This document shows, piece by piece, positions 50,801-59,386 of a DNA stretch of 59,526 nt. The notes below the pieces were generated by a model. It saw only the letters and a program-made list of their open reading frames with translations. It was not told the origin of the DNA and did no database searches. This DNA is from a virus. The first letter of the stretch is position 1. Every line of letters begins with the position of its first letter. The stretch spans positions 1 through 59,526 of IMG/VR virus record IMGVR_UViG_3300008108_000206. One strand, given 5' to 3'. A program made the position numbers and the translations under genes.

Positions 50801-52854
50801 TTACATCAGTTAATAACCCAACATCTTCACCAACTCCTAATAATTTCTCGGCTGGTATTATCGCAGATACAAGAAATAATACAGCAGATGGTTTAAGTGA
50901 TGGTGGCTCAAGACATTTAGTACTAACAGCAAGAAACTTTGGTTCTGGTTTTGATGCTACTGGTGGTGGCGTAAGACAACTTGCATTCACTGATAATAAT
51001 AATATGTGGTTGCGTGGTTCTGGTTCCACATTAGATGAATTTGGAACATGGGCAAAAGTTTGGACTTCATTAAATGATGGTGATGGTAGTGGATTAGATG
51101 CAGATAGATTAGCAGGAAGAAGAGGAATTTGGTATCAAAATGCTTTCAATATTAATTATGGTACGCTAAGTGATAATAGATTACCATCCTACCAAACTGC
51201 AAAAACATTAAATAATTCATTAAAAATTAATACTACCACTAATAATCCAAGATATAAAATTTATATTTCAGGTTTATTATTAACTGCATCACCATTCCTT
51301 GCTGGATTGCCAGTAAACTTATATAATTCAAATTCGCAAGGTGTTGGAACAATTCTAATTACTAATGTAGAAACATTTAATGATACTAATGATGATGCAA
51401 ATGATTATACAATCATAACTGGTTCACTACAGACAGGTACATTTACTGGTGCTCTTACCATTGGTACTGCATCCGATAGAGTTGAATTTAAAGACTATAG
51501 TTTAGATATTTCTGGATCATTTGAAACTGCTGAATTGTTTAGTGATACTGGAACTGCTAAGTTAAGACTTGGTAGAAAAGATGGTAACGCATCAAGTCCT
51601 GGTATTTTCTTTAATAGTAGTTCTTCTGCTGCTACATTTAATGCATCGATTGTTGCTTCTGGTGGCACTTCAACAGAAGGTAGTGGAACTTTAAATATTA
51701 CAGTTGCTTCTGTAGATGGAGTAACTATTAATAATAATAAAATTTGGAATGCTGGTAACGTAACGTTTGCTACAAATAATGTTGTTAACACAGCAGTTCT
51801 TCGTGATGCTTCTGGTAACTTTGCTGCTGGTACAATTACTGCTAGTGTGACTGGTGCTGCTTCTCTAAACGTATTAAAAGCAGGCGATAGCATGTCTGGT
51901 GCTTTGAGTATTAATACTACTGGATCTACAGCAGATAGTAATTATGAATTACAATTATCTGGTTCTGCTGGTGGATGGGTTCAATTCCACAACAGATTAA
52001 GTGGAGGAGCATGGAATCCATTAGTATCAACAGATGATAAAGCAATTATATTTACCAATTCAACTGGAACAGAACCAGCAACTGCTAGTGGTAGATTTAT
52101 TATTGCTCCTTGGTCGAGCACAAGTGGTGGTTTGGTTGTTTGGAATAATGGTAATGTCGGCATCAAGAGAAATAATCCTTTAACGCCTCTTGATGTTGGT
52201 CCTTCAGCAGCTCCATTCCAATCTGTAGCAAGATTTGGAACTAATGGCAATGATATTATTTTAACTCATGCTTCCGCTATCATTTCTCACAACGCTTATT
52301 ATAATAATGGATGGATTACCACTGGAGCTGGTGGTGCTTGTTTAGTAGAGTTACAGGGAGGCAAATTCTTCTTCCAGACAACAAACACAACAGCATTAGC
52401 AGCAGGTGCTGCACCAGGATTTAATAAATATCCACTTTCACTTCATAATTCTGGTAGAGTTACTGTTAATACTCAAACTGAAAATACTTCATATGATTTA
52501 TATGTAAATGGTAGCTTTGGTGCTATTTCTAAGTCGTTCGTTATTCCTCACCCAACTAAACAAAATTATGAATTACGTTATGGTTCGTTGGAGGGACCAG
52601 AGCACGGCGTATATGTTCGTGGTAAGTCATCTGGCGTTATTGAGTTACCTGATTACTGGGTTGCTCTCGTTAATGAAAACACCATCACCGTTCAACTCAC
52701 CCCAATCGGCAATCACATGTCATGGGTTGAGAAGATTGAAGATAACAAAATCTTCATTGGTGGTGGTGAGGCATTCTATTTCGTCCAGGCAGAGCGTAAA
52801 GATATTGATAAATTAGAAGTTGAACTTGAGTTGCCTATTGAGGAGGAAGAGTGA
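44845..52854 (+). CDS. Giant tail-fibre-like protein with beta-helix, 2669 aa
   Basis: Order of parts: N-terminal beta module with GDGYTSAPTVSITGGGGSG (about 100-135); a pectin-lyase-type beta-helix start (about 295-380: GGRVYVSQAIGNDENDGRSA, AAPVRTIKRACQIASQ, GGDYVEDNPISIPADCSIVG); two tandem helical modules (about 720-850 and 890-1015) both with C-x-R-D-I ... LAI(I/L)AMRNW(R/K)TG; more beta-helix; Gly-Tyr-x-x-P modules; a DADLLDGAQGSYYLNASNLN segment near 1935; and a C-terminal module (about 2562-2669: PHPTKQNYELRYGSLEGPEH, GVYVRG) found at the end of many phage fibre proteins. Very likely a long fibre or receptor-binding component. Confidence 0.85.
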   Translation: MSLEFNADKQIIKGSNPSIVGSNEFTVRSGTGANEKEIIRAILDSSTNLPRVGINRTGRRVESISVNENQGGTDYTINPSVILSPPDLANGVQALASAVVSNGSVVAIIVDNPGDGYTSAPTVSITGGGGSGAAATAVLDTVDFELDINGAIRTSTSIISDTARILNLDIDNFVTPDANFRAPNLKTWANNSGIPWAPGVSLQKDDYRYFGQNLYQVIESGITGTTGPNHLDGLKLNGTALLKHIGYRVSDANAPYYNETGNSGVFPRSITPLLGDKSDKIATTEYVLNLATNDVGGRVYVSQAIGNDENDGRSAAAPVRTIKRACQIASQSKGVKETVVISGGDYVEDNPISIPADCSIVGDNLRLVIVRPANPKKHIFKFGDKNYVTGVTFRDQIDSNGDPVATWDYAMVFDDKQRIYYDPTTGGDFGRDFTIGHQIFGPEKIRVSFQTNTGLDQLVSGLTVTGVNTGAVGIITNVTFNATTGPQAYINGTVDVDIQSGSFNNGETFSYQIGTAPNIDTYEFVSIQINSIRAEGEVVDVGTDLITALPITRIDFSKQGTAEVTEGGFGYNGSPEDLGGIILYTNILLGRQNIHDFKEGQEIEISGMPTSAPNLSFLNGKTRIYKILIDADGRSRRFVIPKKVDLTDENYIPPSIANVKSYSNYITLSLLNSPNKFPIASSISRRFQDACNLIRNNINFIVDETYLQVLSEFSNFTPPNVSKCRRDIGHFLNAIIRDLEYGSNYNIVEAAKYYVENTTQIGYVDGEITETVRAFDIARRLAIIAMRNWRTGNGTISDPIYTAAYSSLPKFFDNTVITTTAGSPACADVASAIDTLGYLFTTIITNNTTDRFLDASYLIARNDDFIASEALGYAKATYPSLGLSVNDETKCKRDIKYILNALRRDLSLGGNAGIVTAAEAYFTGTELTGIPTSELSATRFAFQKAKDLAILAMRNWKTGDGTGPVYTRLYETSIALFTDNTIAVDPSTPICANVASAITTSFSLLDDILNGVIAAGVTTKSYGTLYDPTITYPNNIIYDADNKKVTPRLEWDDLPYIEASPYTQNSSIISFLGGGGALIDGSKVAQPNCPFPGLEPDGSATYPNQGKSMVASAFTIVSFGGTGYKVINDGYTQLVSVFVIFCADGVYAESGGYASITNSATNFGIYALRARGYNDFAYSFDIGTITNVSTNPAGRTIFTIDGLGREPLEHYIVKIDGYKNVDPNIEYFIDTVSGVTVGPPFSAQIILESGSGGGAEFINIETDQAVSTSISEFSGKTIRLHRPSIVNSSSHTWEFAGSGTNYNALPENGGVKIEANEQVPQDYGRVYVSGTDELGDFKVGTFAKIENRTGAITFTGTVTISEVEFLKLKGGDVVVTGFDASNTLGGANSTDSKLPTQKAVKDYISNNLGPYINKPYSTNAVPRALVELTDSGKISIDQIPALRPFNVYTVANQSERLSIEGALAGDIAIQQDTNISYILNNDLSSLFVTFAINTDLEFTLNNIFTGSLSGGQIQATEYREGVVYRINITNPGSGYTVAPTITISGGNPDVGYVQATATCTIANGQVVTIELTEFNGYIGGKGYTTQPTVTFSAPGGAGITATGSALIESRLYGDIVNNIKLTDTDTIQSSNSPAETININRVVNTSSSDANNWVSLSTNQISASDITSGVIDTTRLALNSAAANSFTFLRGDKSYAPVVQSVKGAETRYFAITTQQSNTGSSQLVFATNSNTLKGHDVVSSVNGIAANTTIANVLTISGTTTVTLNNPLTDIITAGTVIEFRRGASPLVFESSYTQGNFVDSIVIVNGGSGFISGQYFDIPLTGGSGTGLKANIIVTGGAVSEILVTSSGVNYTGDFNITSAPTEIGTGSGLVLAAKISTVNKQYANTSIDISRVSDQTISADPYGTVGVCRFQKSQFTLGAAGNGSVTLKTGPDSGLDADLLDGAQGSYYLNASNLNAGTVSVDRLSGTYNISISGQSGNTLRLITSVNNPTSSPTPNNFSAGIIADTRNNTADGLSDGGSRHLVLTARNFGSGFDATGGGVRQLAFTDNNNMWLRGSGSTLDEFGTWAKVWTSLNDGDGSGLDADRLAGRRGIWYQNAFNINYGTLSDNRLPSYQTAKTLNNSLKINTTTNNPRYKIYISGLLLTASPFLAGLPVNLYNSNSQGVGTILITNVETFNDTNDDANDYTIITGSLQTGTFTGALTIGTASDRVEFKDYSLDISGSFETAELFSDTGTAKLRLGRKDGNASSPGIFFNSSSSAATFNASIVASGGTSTEGSGTLNITVASVDGVTINNNKIWNAGNVTFATNNVVNTAVLRDASGNFAAGTITASVTGAASLNVLKAGDSMSGALSINTTGSTADSNYELQLSGSAGGWVQFHNRLSGGAWNPLVSTDDKAIIFTNSTGTEPATASGRFIIAPWSSTSGGLVVWNNGNVGIKRNNPLTPLDVGPSAAPFQSVARFGTNGNDIILTHASAIISHNAYYNNGWITTGAGGACLVELQGGKFFFQTTNTTALAAGAAPGFNKYPLSLHNSGRVTVNTQTENTSYDLYVNGSFGAISKSFVIPHPTKQNYELRYGSLEGPEHGVYVRGKSSGVIELPDYWVALVNENTITVQLTPIGNHMSWVEKIEDNKIFIGGGEAFYFVQAERKDIDKLEVELELPIEEEE

Positions 52855-53450
52855 TGTCAGTAAAATATGGTCCAGGGGGATATGTTATACGAGCGGCAGA
52901 TGTAAATTCTGTATATACTACTGGTATTACAACAACAATTAATGGTGATGTTAGTGGTAATTATGTTTATCAAGGAACTATAAATCTTGGTGGTTGTGGA
53001 AATCCAAATAGTGCCGTTTTTATTGAATTAAAAGATAATATTTCTTGGTCAAAAATGACGTGTTATTTTGAAATGAATGGAACTGCTGCTTGTTGGGGAT
53101 TTAATGGTGGAGGGAATGCAACTACAAATCCAACATCAAGTTTTCTAGAAGTTTCTCCCCCAACTGCAGGTTTAGTTCCTGGAGGAAATATGGAACGATA
53201 TGATGAAGCATTAGGTGATAGAATTTTTTGGGATTCTAATGCTTTTACGTATAGTCAAACTTTGACACGAAAAGGTAGTGCTTGTGATAATGATGCTGAT
53301 AATTTTTTTAGATTTTCTACCCCATCAAAATCTTTTTGGATGACTTGTAGAAGAAAAGATAAATCAAATGGTTTAGCTGGACCATTTCATTGTAGATCAT
53401 GCAATTCTACTGGAACTTATATATTAATTAAAAACATAATTATATGGTAA
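52854..53450 (+). CDS. Hypothetical structural protein, 198 aa
   Basis: ATG 52854 overlaps the previous TGA; AGGAGGAAGAG upstream is a strong ribosome site. Beta-rich with eight Cys (GGCGNPNSAVF; SKMTCYFEMNGTAACWGFNG; FWMTCRR; FHCRSCNSTG), unusual for a cytoplasmic phage and possible disulfides or metal sites. Coupling to the giant fibre gene suggests a fibre tip or accessory protein. Not recognised. Confidence 0.7.
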   Translation: MSVKYGPGGYVIRAADVNSVYTTGITTTINGDVSGNYVYQGTINLGGCGNPNSAVFIELKDNISWSKMTCYFEMNGTAACWGFNGGGNATTNPTSSFLEVSPPTAGLVPGGNMERYDEALGDRIFWDSNAFTYSQTLTRKGSACDNDADNFFRFSTPSKSFWMTCRRKDKSNGLAGPFHCRSCNSTGTYILIKNIIIW

Positions 53451-53454
53451 TCAA

Positions 53455-54225
53455 ATGGCACTAGGACATTCACCATCAATTGTAATTGATAGTAGCTTAT
53501 ATAGCTGGTTTGATTTTACTAATACAAATTCATATGTAGCTCAAACAAATCAAGCAACAATTTATAGTTTATTAAATAATGGATATAATTGGAGTACTGC
53601 TAATTTTTCTGGAACAGTAAATACCACAACATATGGAACAATAGCAAAAGGATTACTATTTGATGGTAATGCCCAAATGCTTACCCAAAACGGTGGCAAT
53701 AGTTATTACTATGGATGGGATCCAACTGGAACATATGGAACTCCAACATTCACTAATGAGATGTGGGTATATCCATATGAAAGTAGTGGAATGCTTTATA
53801 CTAGACCTTGGAATGGATCTGGTAGATATAATGTTTGGGTATTTCCAACTGGATTATACATAGGATCTGGAGGAACTTCTGGATCATACCCAGCATCACA
53901 ACTTAATTTTGCTATTGATACTTCTACATTAGGAAAACCAGTTCATATTGTTTGCTGGGCAAATCAAACTCAAATGGGATATTATATCAACGGCGGTCAA
54001 TATTCTAGTTCACAAAACCACGGTATAACTGGGGGTGGAGATTTTTATGGTAATGGTATTGGTGCTGGTTATATGACCTTATATCCATATGGTCAAGGAT
54101 GGGGTGGTAATACTGGATTTAGTATTAATGGTGTTTTATATCAAGCAAGAGTTTATAATAGAGTATTAACAGCAAGTGAAGTTCAAAGAAATTTTAACGC
54201 ACACTCAGGGAGGTATGGATACTAA
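53455..54225 (+). CDS. LamG/concanavalin-like adhesin candidate, 256 aa
   Basis: The chain is a jelly-roll: LYSWFDFTNTNSY start, KGLLFDGNAQML, FTNEMWVYPYESSGML, VHIVCWANQTQMGYYINGGQ, and the typical end QARVYNRVLTASEVQRNFNA. This 'W-x-N ... NG ... YNR-x-L-(T/S)-x-x-E-V-x-x-N' pattern marks LamG-like (concanavalin-like lectin) folds that bind sugars. As a late fibre-region protein it is probably receptor-binding. A similar protein follows at 54225. Confidence 0.75.
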   Translation: MALGHSPSIVIDSSLYSWFDFTNTNSYVAQTNQATIYSLLNNGYNWSTANFSGTVNTTTYGTIAKGLLFDGNAQMLTQNGGNSYYYGWDPTGTYGTPTFTNEMWVYPYESSGMLYTRPWNGSGRYNVWVFPTGLYIGSGGTSGSYPASQLNFAIDTSTLGKPVHIVCWANQTQMGYYINGGQYSSSQNHGITGGGDFYGNGIGAGYMTLYPYGQGWGGNTGFSINGVLYQARVYNRVLTASEVQRNFNAHSGRYGY

Positions 54226-54902
54226 TGGCTGTATACGGAGGACCATCATTACCATCTGAAATAATAACTTGTATAGATGTAAGTAATCAAAAAGGTTACT
54301 CTGGTGCAACTGTTTTTAATTTAGGTAATCAATTATTAAATTTTTCGGGAAATTCTGCTTACGTAAATTCCACTAGAATAGCATCAGGATCTTCTTTTGT
54401 CACAGGTTCAACTTCGTTATTAGATATTGATATTCATTCTATATTTTTTAAAATAAGATTTAATTCGACTGTAACATATCCATCAGCAACTAGTGGTAGT
54501 TGGGAAAAGATATTTTCATTTAATGCACCAGGATCGGATAGATCTCCAGGTATTTGGAGATTTCCATCTGAGAGAATATTACATTGGAGATATGATCCAG
54601 GAAACAGTGGTTGTGATTTTGGAAAATCATCAGCTGGAAATAGCACTCCATTCGATTTAGATACTTGGTATTTCGTTGGAGTTACTAAAAATGGAGCATC
54701 TACAGCAATGTATGTAAATGGTGTTCAAGTTGGAACTGGAACTGTTTCTAGTCCAAAAACAGCTGGATCTGCTTCTATTCAAATATTTGAATATTATGGT
54801 GCTTCAGCAGATTTCAATAATTTATATATTTTTAATAAAGCATTATCTTCAACTGAAGTAGCTGAATTTTTTAGAATTATTAGAATACAACTTGGTATAT
54901 AA
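54225..54902 (+). CDS. LamG/concanavalin-like adhesin candidate, 225 aa
   Basis: Overlaps the previous stop (TAATGG). Same fold pattern as its neighbour: SSFVTGSTSLLDIDIHSIFF, FDLDTWYFVGVTKNGASTAM, YVNGVQVGTGTV and NLYIFNKALSSTEVAEFFRI at the end. The two are distant relatives in tandem. The stop codon overlaps the late promoter of the next gene. Confidence 0.75.
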   Translation: MAVYGGPSLPSEIITCIDVSNQKGYSGATVFNLGNQLLNFSGNSAYVNSTRIASGSSFVTGSTSLLDIDIHSIFFKIRFNSTVTYPSATSGSWEKIFSFNAPGSDRSPGIWRFPSERILHWRYDPGNSGCDFGKSSAGNSTPFDLDTWYFVGVTKNGASTAMYVNGVQVGTGTVSSPKTAGSASIQIFEYYGASADFNNLYIFNKALSSTEVAEFFRIIRIQLGI

Positions 54903-54905
54903 ATA
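54898..54905 (+). promoter_or_regulatory. T4 late promoter octamer over a stop codon
   Basis: TATAAATA, spanning the TAA of the upstream gene; the ATG of the fibre gene is 22 nt downstream. Confidence 0.7.
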
Positions 54906-54927
54906 CTAAATAAAAGGCTTGTAAGAA

Positions 54928-57084
54928 ATGGCGAATTCTGATAAGGATATCCTTATAACGCCGAATAAAGGCACAACATCATTACCAGAAGTTAGTTTTA
55001 TTGGTCAATTAAATTCACCAATTAAACTTCGTGTACTCGATGATAACACATTATCTTTTGAAGGTTCTGCTGGTCAGTTATTTTCAATTAACAACAACTT
55101 AACCACAGGAACAATTTTTGCTGCATCTGATGTTTCTGGTGTTCCTTCTATTTCGGTTGAGGCAACTGGTCAAGTTCGCCTTGCTTATTACAATGGTTAC
55201 ACTCAAATTGGCGGAGCATTTTCAACTAATTTAGGAACTCATAAACTTGATGTAGTTGGTAGTATTAGAAGTTCTACAAAATTAGTTACTCAAAATGGAA
55301 TAGCAGCTGATTGGGATGCAACTGAAATTTATTCTGATGGCGTATCATCTAATATTAATGCAAGAGGTGCAGAATTTGGATGGACGCTTCAATTTGATGG
55401 CACTGAAAGAATTAGAGTAGAAACTTCAGGTAAATCAAAGTTTGGTTCTATTAATAGAAATATAACTACAGATTCTAAAATGACCAGTTTAATGGTCAGG
55501 GGTGGTAGTTACTCTGGAACAACTGGAACATCAACTGCTGCTATCAAAATTTTTCCAGCAGATGGCGGACCACTTAGCACTGGAAGAATAGGTAATTTTA
55601 ATGGTGGTATTGCTTGGCAACACTTAGATCCAAATTACAGTGGATGGGGAGAAGCATACTATGGATCACAAACTTGGGTGGGTCAAAGAACCTACGATGT
55701 TCCTGGCCAAGAAAGAGATTACTTTGTAGTTGCAACTAATAGCGGAACTGCAGCTGGATCAGAACCAGATGCAGTTAGATTATCTATTAGTCCATTTGGT
55801 AATGTTTATGTTGGAGATAATTATTATGGAACATCATATAGATTAAGTGTTAGTGGAGATATTAATTTTACTGGTAATTTATATCAAAATGGTTCTATCT
55901 TTAAAACTCTCCCAAACCAAACTGTAGATACAGATGGTGCTGTTTTAAGAACTCGTTGGAATGGATCGCAGTATGAGGCATATTGGACACATGATTTAGA
56001 TTCAAACTATAGATTAGAAAATCCATCACAATGGTCATTCCGTTATATTATTAATAGAGGATATACCGTTGCTGGATATCAAAATGCAAACCCATGGAGA
56101 AACGGCAACAGAACTTCCCATCCATCTGATGTTACCATTTCGCTAGGAGATGTTATTGATTATTCAGCTGCTTATATTGGTGGTTCACACAATGGTGTAA
56201 ATTTATTTGTTTACAACTGTGCTAATTCTTGGTTGCCTGCAGCATCTACAACATGTTCTATGAGCATGATTACAGAAACTAATAGAGGTCTTAATACATC
56301 TTGGAATGACACAAGAGCACGTTCATATTCTGGTGCTTGGATAGATTTTCTTGGTAATCAATGGTATACAAATGGAGGAAGAAACAGGGCATACATTTCT
56401 TCTGGAAATGGCAATACTTCTAGACATGATTTAAATACAGAAGCAATGATTGCAGAAATTGGGGGAGCCATTTCTGTTGTTTCTCATGCAGAAGGAGAAT
56501 ATTATGCATGGGTTTCTCAGGGTAATTATAGATTTGAATTTTCTTCGGAAACTTATGCAGCATGGTCTAATTATGCTCCAGCTCCTGGAAATGATGGATT
56601 CAATAAGCACATGGCAACTCGTATTGGATTCTTCTATGCTTCTGAAGGAGGAAATACTGATAGAAACGTAACGAAGAGAAGAGATAGTGATGCAGTAATA
56701 TTACGAACTGGAATTTCAAAACCAGAAACAGGAGGAGAAGAAAATCTTCATACTGGAATGAATAAAGGTTATTGTGTTTCTAATTATAACTATGCTCAGA
56801 ACAATAATGCTTGGATATATAATTATTATCAGGATGTAATTCGTTTTGCTGATGGTACACTAACTTATCGTAAAGGTATTCCTGGTGCTTCTTCTGGAAC
56901 TGGTCAGGAAGGTGGAGATATGATGGGTGCTGGTACACCACCAAGAACTTATATGACTTATGCAGGTGGACAGCAAACTGCACCTGGAACTGCAACATAT
57001 GGTCAAACAACTGGAGCTTTAGCTCAAGGTGGTGCTGGACTATCAGATGGCACAGGTGTTACTGGTGGCATTGGAACATACTAA
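54928..57084 (+). CDS. Tail fibre protein, 718 aa
   Basis: The start (MANSDKDILITPNKGTTSLP, LRVLDDNTLSFEGSAGQLFS) is the common N-terminal module of T4-like cyanophage fibres. A middle part has ADWDATEIYSDGVSSNINAR and LSVSGDINFTGNLYQNGS. From about 370 a globular domain (NRGYTVAGYQNANPWRNGNR, EENLHTGMNKGYCVSNYNYA) of the type found at fibre ends. The C-terminus is Gly/Ala/Thr-rich (GGQQTAPGTATYGQTTGALA). It probably makes host contact. It has its own late promoter. Confidence 0.85.
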   Translation: MANSDKDILITPNKGTTSLPEVSFIGQLNSPIKLRVLDDNTLSFEGSAGQLFSINNNLTTGTIFAASDVSGVPSISVEATGQVRLAYYNGYTQIGGAFSTNLGTHKLDVVGSIRSSTKLVTQNGIAADWDATEIYSDGVSSNINARGAEFGWTLQFDGTERIRVETSGKSKFGSINRNITTDSKMTSLMVRGGSYSGTTGTSTAAIKIFPADGGPLSTGRIGNFNGGIAWQHLDPNYSGWGEAYYGSQTWVGQRTYDVPGQERDYFVVATNSGTAAGSEPDAVRLSISPFGNVYVGDNYYGTSYRLSVSGDINFTGNLYQNGSIFKTLPNQTVDTDGAVLRTRWNGSQYEAYWTHDLDSNYRLENPSQWSFRYIINRGYTVAGYQNANPWRNGNRTSHPSDVTISLGDVIDYSAAYIGGSHNGVNLFVYNCANSWLPAASTTCSMSMITETNRGLNTSWNDTRARSYSGAWIDFLGNQWYTNGGRNRAYISSGNGNTSRHDLNTEAMIAEIGGAISVVSHAEGEYYAWVSQGNYRFEFSSETYAAWSNYAPAPGNDGFNKHMATRIGFFYASEGGNTDRNVTKRRDSDAVILRTGISKPETGGEENLHTGMNKGYCVSNYNYAQNNNAWIYNYYQDVIRFADGTLTYRKGIPGASSGTGQEGGDMMGAGTPPRTYMTYAGGQQTAPGTATYGQTTGALAQGGAGLSDGTGVTGGIGTY

Positions 57085-57096
57085 TAGGAACTAAAA

Positions 57097-57888
57097 ATGG
57101 AAAGAGTTTACTACTTAACAAAAGATACATCATTATTCTCGATCATTTATGATCTTCGAGTATTGAGATCTATTTTAAATTGGTATGCAATATCAATGCC
57201 AGTTTCTGAAGAATTAATGTTTAAGGAAGTGGTAAAGGGAAAATATTATCCTATGGATCCTATCACAGGATTTAAAGGATTTAAAACCTTTGCTGATATT
57301 CGTGATGAGATTAAAATTGTTAAACAAGAAGCAAATGGCGAAGTAGTTGCCTTTCAATCAGAAGGTATTTACAATGCTTCCGAAAATGATCCAGTAGCAG
57401 GCGTTGAAAAAATGATCATCGTCATGGATGATGAAAGAAGAAATGCTGTTATGAACGCTATGAGATATGTAGCAAAAGCAGTGATTGAGGAAGAGTACGA
57501 TAAAAAATTTATGGAACTTGATACAAATTCTCAAATGGAATCTTTATCATTTGAACTTCAGTATGAAGAAGCAATTGCATATATGAAAGACAATAATGCT
57601 GAAGTTCCTTTGTTAACGGCATTAGCCAATGCTAGAGAAATTTCAGTACAAGAGATGGTACACAAAACTATTAATGGAAGAAAAGCATTTAAGCAAAGTA
57701 TAACAGATCTTTTAGCAAAGATGACTTGGTTAAAAGGTCAGTTTAAAAATGCTGCTACAATTAGAGATCTAAATAGATTATATGAGGATTATTTTGGCAT
57801 TGCGATGCCAGAAACTCAAGCACAAGAAGAGGGAAGAGTTGTCGATTTCAAGAGAGTTGTTCCTGTAAAAATCGGATTACAGTTTTAG
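57097..57888 (+). CDS. Hypothetical protein, 263 aa, near tail fibre
   Basis: 12 nt after the fibre gene. N-terminal hydrophobic helix patch (LFSIIYDLRVLRSILNWYAI), then a soluble, helical body (AMRYVAKAVIEEEYDKKFME). I do not recognise it. Position directly behind a tail fibre gene is where fibre assembly chaperones lie in other phages, but the sequence alone does not show this. Confidence 0.75.
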   Translation: MERVYYLTKDTSLFSIIYDLRVLRSILNWYAISMPVSEELMFKEVVKGKYYPMDPITGFKGFKTFADIRDEIKIVKQEANGEVVAFQSEGIYNASENDPVAGVEKMIIVMDDERRNAVMNAMRYVAKAVIEEEYDKKFMELDTNSQMESLSFELQYEEAIAYMKDNNAEVPLLTALANAREISVQEMVHKTINGRKAFKQSITDLLAKMTWLKGQFKNAATIRDLNRLYEDYFGIAMPETQAQEEGRVVDFKRVVPVKIGLQF

Positions 57889-57906
57889 TATTATTTGGAG
57901 ATTGTT

Positions 57907-58650
57907 ATGTTAAGTAAAGAAACCATTTTGGCAAATGCCATACAGTTTTCCACTGGTCAAACAGATTATCAAAACGAAAACTTTGTCATGAATTCTCATG
58001 TCACAAAGTATCGTCAAATTCGCCAAGCTTTGCTAGAAATAGAAAATAGACATCATGGGTTGAGAAAAATAAAACTTGATATTAGAAGAGATAATATTAA
58101 AATTCAGAAATTAAAAAGAGATCTAGAATCATGCACAGACGAATTGGAAGCAGAACTTATTCGTGTTGATATTGAAGATTTTGAAAGTGATCAAGAAATT
58201 CGTAAAAGAAAATTAGAAAGACAAGAAAAAGAAATAGATTGTTTTGTTAAACGAGTGCAAGAAAATGTAGAAAAAGAAGAAGACATTCAAAAATACTTTG
58301 ATCAAGATCCTGAAGAAGAGAAAAAATATTGGGTTGCTCGTATGGGTAAACAAGCTGCTATGGATATTCTTTCGTTTGGAAGGATTAGCACAGGTAACTT
58401 AGACTCTATTTCTATGCTTCCAGAAGAAGAACAACTTCAAATTCTTTCTATTGGATTCCAGTATTCTAATCTTCTTGGTGGTCAATTAGCAAAGATTGAA
58501 GGAACAACTAGAGAATATACACAACAATTGTTATCAGATAATTCTAATCTTCGTCTACCAACTTTTGATGGTATCGAAGATAACATGGAACTAAAGATGA
58601 TTAATTCACTTAAGCAAATTGTAGAGCAGAAAAAACTAAAAGGCGAATGA
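57907..58650 (+). CDS. Conserved-type cyanophage protein, coiled coil, 247 aa
   Basis: GGAG at 57897 is 6 nt before ATG 57907; an in-frame TTG at 57895 would add four residues. Residues about 35-120 form a long charged coiled coil (QALLEIENRHHGLRKIKLDI; KLKRDLESCTDELEAELIRV), then a compact domain with YWVARMGKQAAMDILSFGRI and SMLPEEEQLQILSIGF. I know this type from cyanophages with no known role. It may be a virion or assembly factor. Confidence 0.75.
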   Translation: MLSKETILANAIQFSTGQTDYQNENFVMNSHVTKYRQIRQALLEIENRHHGLRKIKLDIRRDNIKIQKLKRDLESCTDELEAELIRVDIEDFESDQEIRKRKLERQEKEIDCFVKRVQENVEKEEDIQKYFDQDPEEEKKYWVARMGKQAAMDILSFGRISTGNLDSISMLPEEEQLQILSIGFQYSNLLGGQLAKIEGTTREYTQQLLSDNSNLRLPTFDGIEDNMELKMINSLKQIVEQKKLKGE

Positions 58651-58651
58651 A

Positions 58652-59386
58652 ATGAATAATAATTTTTGGGATTATTCGGTTGAACAATCAAAAACCGAAT
58701 TGAATGATATTCATCACATTTTTCCAACTACATTATTTGAAAGTACTATATCTATTTCAAATACTGAGGAAATATTGAAGGATTTAAATAAAAAATATTT
58801 ATTATCTGATGACTATGATATATCAAAATCTGTAGGTCCATATCTAAGAAATACAGAACAAAGTCTAGAAAAAAATAAAATATCTTTTTATACAGAAGAT
58901 ACTTTACACGAGAATGATATTTATTTTGAGTTAAAATGTCAAATAGAAATTATTGCACAAAAAATATTTGATGCATACTGTTATGAAAATATAACCCCAA
59001 GAGTAGAAACTATGTGGGGGAATGTTCTTGGTTATAATGGATATATTCATCCACATGCCCATAGTAATTCTATGTTCTCTGGAGTATGGTATCCAGAGGA
59101 TCCTCCTCAAGTATCAGAAGGATCTTTGTCAAATTATATAAAATTTATAGATCCAAATAGAATTAAATATTTTTTTATGCCTCAAGTGTCTCAAAAAAAT
59201 CATATTAATTCTGGAGAAATTTTTATTAAACCTAGAAAAGGTATGTGTTTAATTTTTCCATCTTGGTTAGAACATGATACTGTGCCAAACGAAAACCAAT
59301 CAGAAGTCAGATACAGTATAGCATTTAACTTATTCTTTAATGGTTCACTAGGATTTCCAAACTCGCTGAATAGATTAACAATATGA
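58652..59386 (+). CDS. Putative 2OG-Fe(II) oxygenase, 244 aa
   Basis: The C-terminal half has the TIGR02466-type oxygenase layout: TMWGNVLGYNGYIHPHAHSN followed by SMFSGVWYPE (His 133, 135, 137 are candidate iron ligands with the second-strand motif H-x-H), then the second ligand H208 in FPSWLEHDTVPN and a 2-oxoglutarate-binding Arg R220 in SEVRYSIAFNLF. Such enzymes hydroxylate or otherwise oxidise an unknown substrate using 2-oxoglutarate and Fe(II). Cyanophages carry several. ATGA overlap with the halogenase-like gene suggests a shared pathway or message. Confidence 0.8.
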   Translation: MNNNFWDYSVEQSKTELNDIHHIFPTTLFESTISISNTEEILKDLNKKYLLSDDYDISKSVGPYLRNTEQSLEKNKISFYTEDTLHENDIYFELKCQIEIIAQKIFDAYCYENITPRVETMWGNVLGYNGYIHPHAHSNSMFSGVWYPEDPPQVSEGSLSNYIKFIDPNRIKYFFMPQVSQKNHINSGEIFIKPRKGMCLIFPSWLEHDTVPNENQSEVRYSIAFNLFFNGSLGFPNSLNRLTI

